A DNA stretch of 6,846 bases from Gammaproteobacteria bacterium (GTDB taxonomy: Bacteria > Pseudomonadota > Gammaproteobacteria > Pseudomonadales > Azotimanducaceae), in contig PBAA01000008.1 of NCBI GenBank assembly GCA_002715785.1, positions 134,879 to 141,724 of the forward strand, given 5' to 3'. Positions within the stretch are counted from its first letter, which is position 1; the number at the start of each line of letters is the position of its first letter. The notes under the pieces were generated by a model, which was not told where the DNA came from, did not search any database, and saw nothing but the letters and a program-made list of their open reading frames with translations. Both the position numbers and the translations under genes were made by a program. Positions 1 through 4,836 of this stretch are shown here, one piece after another.

Positions 1-870
1 TTGGCTATGTTCCCAGGTCATCGGTCCTTCAAGTACCAAAACGGTCACCCCCTCGGCTTCTGCTTGGCTGATGCACGAGATACTCCGATCACTACTATTC
101 GACGGCACGTCGTCGTCAACAAAATTAGTCCTGTGGTCAAACTGACTCACCCCGGGGGAAGCCTCAAGTAACAACAGCGTTAGGTCGTCTTGGACAGCCA
201 ACGGTCGTTCATCCCTGGCTCTATTGAGAATACGTTCCAGCACGAAGGATCGATCGTCGAACGGCTGAAGTTCTTGCATGAGTTGATTTTGGTCGAGTGG
301 GCTATTTTCCGCCCTATTAAATACGCCGTCGGTGTACAAAAGAACTCGATCGGATTCCTGAAGAACAATTTCTCGCTCCGCGAATACGGCATTACCGTAC
401 AACCCCAATGCCGGCCCGGTATGTTCGAACATCCTCATGCGGCCATTCGCCTCACGAACCAGAAGCGGCGGATGTCCCGCACTTGCAACAATCAGTTTGC
501 CGTTGTCTATGTTCAACAGACAAAAAATTGCAGTCACAAAGATTCCAGGTGCCGAGATTTCTTTGACTAGGACTTCGTTCATCCGACTAAGAATGGCCGC
601 GGGACGAAGTTTAGTTCCTGTAGGATCGAACAATCTCAAGCGGTGTTTGAACAGTAACGCTAGGATTGCGGCGCTAACGCCATGACCCGCCGCATCGGCA
701 ACGTACAGCATCACATGCCGCGCATCTATTTGAACGACGTCGTAGAGGTCACCACCTACCTTTTCGCCCGGGACACAAAGGCTCCGGGCGGAGTAACCCT
801 TAAGCTGGGGCGGTTCCGACGGCAGCAACGTATCTTGAATGGCTTGCGCCATATAACGATCGCGTTTCAT
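1..870 (-). CDS. SpoIIE-family PP2C serine phosphatase, probable C-terminal STAS-like domain (partial, runs off left edge)
   Basis: This is an open frame of 290 codons from ATG at 870 to the window edge with no stop. Family knowledge: such phosphatases dephosphorylate anti-sigma-factor antagonists in partner-switching cascades, in the cytoplasm. Visible motifs: IQDTLLP (11-17), the usual segment just before the catalytic core; GGDLYD (39-44); VADAAGHG (57-64); AGHPP (131-135); YTDGV (179-183); QDDLTLLLL (227-235). The metal-binding acidic residues D41, D59, D181 and D228/D229 are all present, so the core (about 10-236) looks active. After a polar linker (about 237-270), residues 274-290 read as a beta strand ending in EGPMTWEH, resembling the start of a STAS domain; that part is inference because the gene is cut there. 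There is no N-terminal receiver, GAF or HAMP domain: an in-frame stop lies at 892-894, so ATG 870 (or CTG 873) is the only reasonable start. The Shine-Dalgarno is poor. The start shares one base with the stop of a 24-codon ORF upstream. Confidence 0.85.
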   Translation of the reverse strand, partial: MKRDRYMAQAIQDTLLPSEPPQLKGYSARSLCVPGEKVGGDLYDVVQIDARHVMLYVADAAGHGVSAAILALLFKHRLRLFDPTGTKLRPAAILSRMNEVLVKEISAPGIFVTAIFCLLNIDNGKLIVASAGHPPLLVREANGRMRMFEHTGPALGLYGNAVFAEREIVLQESDRVLLYTDGVFNRAENSPLDQNQLMQELQPFDDRSFVLERILNRARDERPLAVQDDLTLLLLEASPGVSQFDHRTNFVDDDVPSNSSDRSISCISQAEAEGVTVLVLEGPMTWEHSQ

Positions 871-1214
871 CAGGACTGGGCCAACCCACGATCAAGGCAA
901 AGACCGGATGAAATACCGGCAAGCGACCCGAGACGATCGAGCATCTGAATTTTCTTGACCTCTGGCAGGGCGTGGTTCGTAGAAAAACTACGACGACTGA
1001 AAACGCGCGAACTTTACGCTCACTGACGCAGGAACAAAAGCGGCTGTTCTTACAACCAACAAGCCCCATCGGAAAACCCACGGTGTCGATGTTGCGTCAC
1101 CCCCAACATCTCTGCCCCACAAACAAACGAACCCGTCTAGAGAGCGGCAAAATCCGCCAAGTCAATTGACACCGTTGGAAAGCGGCGATATTCCGACCGG
1201 TGTGACGAATGAAC
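871..1214. other. Stretch without a convincing gene between the phosphatase and the DUF6265 gene
   Basis: No frame here gives a protein I would trust. On the minus strand a 24-codon ORF (944 to 870) ends in a TGA that overlaps the phosphatase ATG by one base. It lacks a well-placed Shine-Dalgarno, and I do not call it a gene. A longer minus-strand frame (1081-800) runs into the phosphatase in another frame and has the composition of a shadow. Two short inverted repeats lie near the DUF6265 stop: GCGG/CCGC at 1144-1157 and a larger imperfect hairpin at 1169-1203. Since both flanking genes read leftwards, this stretch should hold the 3' end of the three-gene unit and the promoter of the phosphatase. 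I could not pick a promoter with good -35 and -10 boxes. Confidence 0.5.
1169..1203 (-). terminator. Possible weak terminator-like hairpin after the DUF6265 gene
   Basis: Outer arms ACACCG (1169-1174) and CGGTGT (1198-1203) are complementary, as are inner arms GGAA (1177-1180) and TTCC (1191-1194), separated by a small internal loop and a 10-base apical loop. It begins 12 bases downstream of the DUF6265 stop on the minus strand, where a terminator would be expected. There is no T-tract after it on the minus strand, so an intrinsic terminator is doubtful. It could instead be an mRNA-stabilising structure or chance. Confidence 0.25.
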
Positions 1215-1682
1215 CTAGTCGCCTTGAAGCTCGATTTTCATTGGCTGACCCATCGCGGTAACGATATCAATTACAAAGGTGCTCGCGTTCCCAGGCCTGC
1301 TGTACTGAAGCGTCTTAATTCCTCCGCCGCTTACGTCCTTAAACTTGACGTAGCCATCGCCAATGGATTCCATGATCATTCGCTGGGCTCCCCCAGCACG
1401 CGGCACGTACCCCGCGTCCCATTGTTGGATATGCAGTTGAAGACCCTCGTCAATTTCTTCCACGACAATGAGCTCCACCATCGTCGTCGTATCACCCGCT
1501 GTCATACGAACCAACGACTGAATCGAGCCGGCCTCAGGAACCGTCCAATTTTCCTGCAGTTTGACGGGGCCGCCCACGGAACCAGTCCATGTGCCCGACA
1601 TCCACTGCAAATCTTGTACCGTGACGCCTGCTACAGCACTCGACGCAAAGAAAAAGAATCCTAATCCAACAATTAAACGCAT
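1215..1682 (-). CDS. Small exported DUF6265-type protein of unknown function
   Basis: 155 residues. A signal peptide is clear: MR, then a hydrophobic run (3-13), then SSAVA with AVA (16-18) as a signal-peptidase I site, so the mature protein should be periplasmic or surface-exposed. The mature part begins with LQWMSGTW (25-32), followed by QENW (43-46), SLVRM (56-60), a TTTMVEL segment (65-71) and an EEIDEGL segment (75-81). This matches the general DUF6265 pattern (LxWLxGxWxG, EExW, GxxxxxxR, E near the middle), a beta-rich family with no known activity. The fit is to the family pattern from memory, not a search. The reading frame extends 11 codons further upstream, but ATG 1682 is chosen because it starts directly at the signal peptide and has a strong Shine-Dalgarno (AGGGAGAG, 8 bases before the ATG). 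It is the last gene of a probable three-gene unit, 19 bases after the second DUF6644 gene. Confidence 0.75.
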   Translation of the reverse strand: MRLIVGLGFFFFASSAVAGVTVQDLQWMSGTWTGSVGGPVKLQENWTVPEAGSIQSLVRMTAGDTTTMVELIVVEEIDEGLQLHIQQWDAGYVPRAGGAQRMIMESIGDGYVKFKDVSGGGIKTLQYSRPGNASTFVIDIVTAMGQPMKIELQGD

Positions 1683-1690
1683 CGTCTTTA

Positions 1691-1698
1691 CTCTCCCT
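1691..1698 (-). promoter_or_regulatory. Ribosome binding site deciding the start of the DUF6265 gene
   Basis: Read on the minus strand this is AGGGAGAG, followed by 8 bases and then ATG at 1682. It supports the internal ATG over the longer frame that starts at 1715, since a start at 1715 would overlap the end of the preceding gene and put 11 extra residues before the signal peptide. Confidence 0.65.
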
Positions 1699-1701
1699 AT
1701 T

Positions 1702-2169
1702 TCAAGAAAAACCAATCCAACGTCCCGCCCCAGCGACCGTGAGCCAGACCGCGAGTGACAACATGCCGATCAATGCTTGGACCCCAGAGCCCGTTCCGCG
1801 CCTAATGACAGGATGTTTAATCAAAAATGTATACAGGAGACCGATTCCCAGCGCACTCATCTTCACCCAAAACGAAAAACTGTAATAGCACTTCACCGCT
1901 TCAGATAAGAACAGGGGGACGCCTGTCCCAATCAAAATTAGAAGACTGCCGACTAACCATGGCCTGACCGTTCTCACCAGCTGCGCTGGCGTTCGGCTGC
2001 GGATTCCAACACCCAATAACCGCAAATCTACCATCAACAATGAGCCACCAAGCACCGACAAGCCCAGGAGATGAACCGCCTCAAAGGCTGGGAATAGCCA
2101 GAGCGACTCTCTAATCACCAAGCCGATGCCGGATTGCTCCAGCGACTCAAAAACATCCAACCAACTCAT
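1702..2169 (-). CDS. DUF6644-type integral membrane protein, second of a tandem pair
   Basis: 155 residues with about four hydrophobic segments (roughly 31-46, 70-89, 104-117 and 131-148). Recognisable features: ES at 21-22, LFP (25-27), E30 and H33 at the start of the first membrane helix, DLRLLG (48-53), K103 at the start of the third helix, H119 after it, and GR (149-150) near the C-terminus. All have counterparts in the upstream gene, most at the same residue number, so the two are paralogues. I assign it to the DUF6644 pattern from memory; the function is unknown. ATG 2169 is used because it overlaps the upstream stop as ATGA, a classic coupled start; the longer frame to 2205 would overlap the neighbour by 40 bases. 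This paralogue is shorter than the first (155 versus 187) and lacks its C-terminal tail. Conserved membrane histidines could bind a cofactor, but nothing proves this. Confidence 0.75.
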   Translation of the reverse strand: MSWLDVFESLEQSGIGLVIRESLWLFPAFEAVHLLGLSVLGGSLLMVDLRLLGVGIRSRTPAQLVRTVRPWLVGSLLILIGTGVPLFLSEAVKCYYSFSFWVKMSALGIGLLYTFLIKHPVIRRGTGSGVQALIGMLSLAVWLTVAGAGRWIGFS

Positions 2170-2729
2170 GCGTCTGCCAGCTCGACGATACAGCCCGATA
2201 ACCAATACACGAATTCGGACTGGGGTCGGTCACAATCAAACCAGTTGTACGCAATCATTCGCCCAAATACGATCACGCCTGCCCACATCGACAAGGAAAC
2301 CACGGCGGACGCCCTTGCCGCCCGAGGTGGTCGCTCATCGGCATCCCACACCTCTCTATTTTTTGCTACCCGCCTGTGGAACATCCAGACGTTAATCGCG
2401 GCGACCAATAAAAAGACCACTTTGAACCGAAACCAAAGGCTCTGATAGGAACGCACCGGAATAGCATAAAAAAGGAGCACGCCTGTCAAAATCATGACGA
2501 CGGCGCCCACTATCGTCCAAGGCAATATGCGCGCGTTGATTTCAGAAACAGCCACCTCGCGAAACGCAAGTCCCAAGAGACGCAGGTCGACCATGACGAT
2601 GGTCCCGGCAAATAGAAACAACGCGACTACGTGCGTCGATTCAATCAACGGGTACATATAGAAGGACTCGTGGAGCGCGATACTCCACTTCGTTGCTGCA
2701 AGCCATTCACAAAAGGGAAGAAGCGTCAT
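2166..2729 (-). CDS. DUF6644-type integral membrane protein, first of a tandem pair
   Basis: 187 residues with about four membrane segments (roughly 29-46, 69-90, 102-118 and 142-160) and a polar C-terminal tail. It begins MTLLPFCEWL; ES (21-22), MYP (25-27), E30, H33 and DLRLLG (48-53) align with the downstream paralogue without a gap. K103 and H118 in or after the third helix also correspond to K103 and H119 there. The fourth helix ends in FGRMIAYNWF (155-164), a typical ending for this family in my recollection. The loop between helices 3 and 4 (about 119-140) is basic, which suggests a cytoplasmic side. ATG 2729 has only a weak purine stretch upstream (CGAG). It is the first gene of the leftward three-gene unit, and its last bases overlap the next gene as ATGA. 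The function is unknown; the role is probably at the cytoplasmic membrane. Confidence 0.75.
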   Translation of the reverse strand: MTLLPFCEWLAATKWSIALHESFYMYPLIESTHVVALFLFAGTIVMVDLRLLGLAFREVAVSEINARILPWTIVGAVVMILTGVLLFYAIPVRSYQSLWFRFKVVFLLVAAINVWMFHRRVAKNREVWDADERPPRAARASAVVSLSMWAGVIVFGRMIAYNWFDCDRPQSEFVYWLSGCIVELADA

Positions 2730-3041
2730 GTAACTACTCGATTCGGCGTGACTTCAAAAGGCCCTAGCAATCGGTCCCAACTCTCAGCCCGCAATGTACC
2801 TTAGCTCGGCTCGGGAGTGTTACCGATTAGACCCCGCTTCTCACCGCAATTTGACGCAATCGTTTGCGTCTTTGAGATCGGGATGAGATCCTTGCCGCGA
2901 TCACTTACTCACGTTCGGGGTTTTGATTCTGTTCGTTGCACGCCTTCTAAGTCGCGACGTTTAATTTGCCGAGATGACTCACATCAAAACGGATCGACCG
3001 CGCGAAGTAATGACCAATAAACTAATTTTCCGAGACCCATC
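2730..3041. other. Divergent intergenic region between the DUF6644 unit and the repeat-protein gene
   Basis: About 310 bases between genes that read away from each other, so promoters for both sides should lie here. The clearest element is a perfect 18-base inverted repeat at 2853-2870. A weak rightward promoter candidate is TTGCAC (2936-2941) with TTTAAT (2960-2965), 18 bases apart and about 77 bases before the next ATG; only the -10 is close to consensus. I saw no convincing small gene on either strand: the 67-codon plus frame at 2817-3020 is arginine/serine-rich with no domain or ribosome site. Confidence 0.5.
2853..2870. repeat. Perfect 18-base inverted repeat, possible operator or hairpin
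   Basis: GACGCAA, a 4-base spacer TCGT, then TTGCGTC: seven perfectly paired bases on each arm. It sits in the middle of a divergent intergenic region, 123 bases from one start and 171 from the other. It is followed on the plus strand by only three Ts, too few for a strong terminator. Because both flanking genes point away from it, an operator is a better guess than a terminator. I do not recognise the motif. Confidence 0.45.
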
Positions 3042-3452
3042 ATGACCAAGATTGTATTGGGGATATTGGCGGCAGCCATTTGCACCATTGTAGGGGCTAG
3101 GTTGGCTTTTGAGGCAACCACCCATACGACGCCGCACGCGGTTAACGAAGCCTGGGCACAAAACAAGATGGAATTCGTCGCGTGGAACGGTAATAGATGG
3201 ACCGCCTGGATTCGGGACGGCGCTTTCGAACACCGCCCCCAAGAAGAAGGCAATTGGCATCCGCATTCAAATTCCACATTGGCTTTCATTGATTGGAACG
3301 GTGCTCCTGCTCAAGCCAAAGTCGAAGGCGACAAATTTCTCATTGCTCATCATGGCGATTGGAATGGACCGATCGAACAAGAATCGGCGCTACACTACCG
3401 AGATTGGACGGGTGAGCATCGGCTCCGAACCGTAAAGCAATTGCAGCGTTGA
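3042..3452 (+). CDS. Unrecognised small exported protein with a 37-residue aromatic repeat
   Basis: 136 residues; I do not recognise a family. Residues 4-19 are a short hydrophobic segment after a lysine, so it is either a signal peptide or a membrane anchor, and the rest should be periplasmic. From residue 44 on it is built of repeats with an exact 37-residue period: F45/F82/Y119, W48/W85/W122, N49/N86/T123, G50/G87/G124; A55/A92 and F62/F99 also match. Within each unit a second aromatic turn appears, GNW (70-72) and GDWNG (105-109). There are two full units and a truncated third, with spaced aromatics suggesting a small beta-structure. Histidines are frequent (28, 32, 64, 73, 75, 103, 104, 118, 126), which could mean metal binding but may be incidental. 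ATG 3042 is the first start in the frame and includes the hydrophobic segment; the ribosome site is weak (GAG). It precedes the oxidase operon by 193 bases in the same orientation, so a respiratory link is possible but not shown. Confidence 0.7.
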   Translation: MTKIVLGILAAAICTIVGARLAFEATTHTTPHAVNEAWAQNKMEFVAWNGNRWTAWIRDGAFEHRPQEEGNWHPHSNSTLAFIDWNGAPAQAKVEGDKFLIAHHGDWNGPIEQESALHYRDWTGEHRLRTVKQLQR

Positions 3453-3502
3453 GCGATCTCATTTATTGTTACGCCGCCGTCGAGGATGGGTTGTTCGAAG
3501 GC

Positions 3503-3516
3503 TTGATTTAAATCAT
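3503..3516. promoter_or_regulatory. FNR/Anr-type binding site candidate upstream of the oxidase operon
   Basis: The sequence TTGATTTAAATCAT matches the FNR/Anr consensus TTGAT-N4-ATCAA at 9 of 10 specified bases; only the last differs. It contains the perfect palindrome GATTTAAATC (3505-3514). It lies 130 bases before the predicted coxB start, in the only sizeable gap before the operon. Family knowledge: FNR/Anr proteins respond to oxygen and commonly control terminal oxidases. A site centred at 3509.5 would give a start of transcription near 3551 if it activates at -41.5. I see no strong -10 at the matching place (GATTAT at 3531-3536 is about 8 bases too close), so repression is equally possible. 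Confidence 0.45.
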
Positions 3517-3645
3517 CAATCGGGGTCTTCGATTATCCTTTTGGGTCGATCGAGTATTGCCGAATTGGTAACGTTTGATACGTAAAACCCGTAGTTAGAT
3601 CGAAGTAATTTAGGCGTAATCATCAAAACATCGTCGGTCAGAGCC

Positions 3646-4824
3646 TTGCTTGATAGCGTTTGCAGGTCACTCCGCGGCTTAGTCATTGCGTTGGTCTCGG
3701 TGCCGGCATTCGCGTTGGACTTCGATATGCGCGAAGGCGTCACGGAAATGAGCCAGCGCATCCACACGATTCATACCGTGAGCTTGTGGATCTGTATTGT
3801 CATCGGAATCATCGTATTCGGCGCGATGGCCTACACCATCTATGCACATCGCCGCTCAAAGCCCCCCGAACCCGCCGATTTCCACGAACACCTCGGTGTT
3901 GAAATCATCTGGACCATTATTCCCGTCCTCATCCTGGCAGGCCTAGCCGTACCGGCCGCGAAAACGCTGATCGACATTGAGGACAACAGCAACGCATCGA
4001 TGACGGTTTTGATTACTGGGTCGCAATGGAAATGGCATTACCAGTACTTGGATGCAGACATCGACTATTACAGTAACTTGGCGACGCCAACGACCCAGAT
4101 TAATAGCTGCCTAATCGACCTTTTCTGCGACTTGCCCGACGAACAGGGAATCGCCAAGCCTCTGCGCGAAAGTAATGAGAACTATTTGCTCGAGGTTGAC
4201 AAGCCTCTCGTACTACCTGCAAACCGTAAGGTTCGGTTCCTGATGACGTCGAACGACGTCATCCACTCGTGGTGGGTGCCGGACTTCGCCGTCAAACAGG
4301 ATGCCTTGCCCGGATTTATCAACGAGGCGTGGGCCAATGTCCCAGAACCCGGAACCTATCGCGGACAGTGCACGGAACTCTGCGGTAAAGACCATGCCTA
4401 TATGCCGGTCGTGGTCGATGTGCGACCCGAAGCCGAATTCGATCAGTGGGTTGAAGACCAGCGCATCGCCAAAGAACTGGCATCCGGCCAGGCCGTCGCT
4501 GACCGAGAAAAAACGTGGTCGTTGGCGGAACTGATGGAGATAGGAGAGGGCGTCTACTCAACCCATTGTGCCACCTGTCATCAGCCAAACGGTGAGGGAC
4601 AGGGAACAACCTATCCCGCCTTAGACGGCAGTGAAATTGCGACTGGGCCTATCCCAGTGCACATTGATCGCGTCATGAACGGCAAGGAAGCGACCGAAAT
4701 GCAGGCATGGGCGCCGCAGCTGTCGGACCGCGACTTGGCGGCCGTGGTTACCTACGAGCGGAACGCTTGGGGCAATACGACTCAAGACGTCGTCCAACCA
4801 CGCACAATTTTCGAGAACCGGTAA
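3646..4824 (+). CDS. coxB: Cytochrome c oxidase subunit II with fused C-terminal cytochrome c domain
   Basis: 392 residues. It takes electrons through a haem c and the dinuclear CuA centre and passes them to haem a in subunit I; CuA and haem c face the periplasm. Layout: signal peptide 1-23 (R7, R10, hydrophobic core, AFA cleavage site); two membrane helices at about 44-66 and 84-104, with E86 in the HEHLGVEIIWT segment matching the K-channel entry glutamate; cupredoxin domain about 118-260 with CuA ligands H207, C242, E244, C246, H250 and M253; cytochrome c domain about 295-377 with CATCH (308-312) and probable axial M352. An insertion at about 152-175 holds two cysteines, C155 and C161, that I do not recall from usual homologues. 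The start must be TTG 3646: an in-frame stop lies at 3592-3594, no ATG or GTG comes before the signal peptide, and later starts would cut it. The ribosome site is weak. First gene of the operon; ctaD follows after 12 bases. Confidence 0.95.
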   Translation: MLDSVCRSLRGLVIALVSVPAFALDFDMREGVTEMSQRIHTIHTVSLWICIVIGIIVFGAMAYTIYAHRRSKPPEPADFHEHLGVEIIWTIIPVLILAGLAVPAAKTLIDIEDNSNASMTVLITGSQWKWHYQYLDADIDYYSNLATPTTQINSCLIDLFCDLPDEQGIAKPLRESNENYLLEVDKPLVLPANRKVRFLMTSNDVIHSWWVPDFAVKQDALPGFINEAWANVPEPGTYRGQCTELCGKDHAYMPVVVDVRPEAEFDQWVEDQRIAKELASGQAVADREKTWSLAELMEIGEGVYSTHCATCHQPNGEGQGTTYPALDGSEIATGPIPVHIDRVMNGKEATEMQAWAPQLSDRDLAAVVTYERNAWGNTTQDVVQPRTIFENR

Positions 4825-4827
4825 AGG
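4823..4827 (+). promoter_or_regulatory. Ribosome binding site of ctaD overlapping the coxB stop codon
   Basis: AAAGG overlaps the TAA stop of coxB and lies 9 bases before the ATG at 4837. This supports that start and suggests that translation of subunit I is coupled to that of subunit II, which would help balance the two subunits. Confidence 0.55.
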
Positions 4828-4836
4828 CAACTCCTT

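Noticed and set aside
190..685. Plus-strand frames across the phosphatase gene
   Set aside because: They are antisense to a clear PP2C coding sequence with all its motifs, so they are shadows.
800..1081. 93-codon minus-strand frame overlapping the phosphatase start
   Set aside because: It overlaps 71 bases of a well-supported gene in another frame and its residues show no domain, signal or membrane pattern.
1209..1664. 151-codon plus-strand frame opposite the DUF6265 gene
   Set aside because: The minus strand carries a signal peptide, a strong ribosome site and a family pattern; the plus frame has none of these.
2126..2445. Two plus-strand frames opposite the DUF6644 genes
   Set aside because: The composition is that of antisense to membrane-protein codons, with no start signals; the minus-strand paralogue pair explains the region.
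2936..2965. TTGCAC-N18-TTTAAT as promoter of the repeat-protein gene
   Set aside because: The -35 matches consensus at only three bases, so I mention it in the region note but do not call it.
2979..3289. Minus-strand frames opposite the repeat-protein gene
   Set aside because: The plus strand shows a hydrophobic N-terminus and a regular 37-residue repeat, which antisense chance does not explain; the minus frames show nothing.
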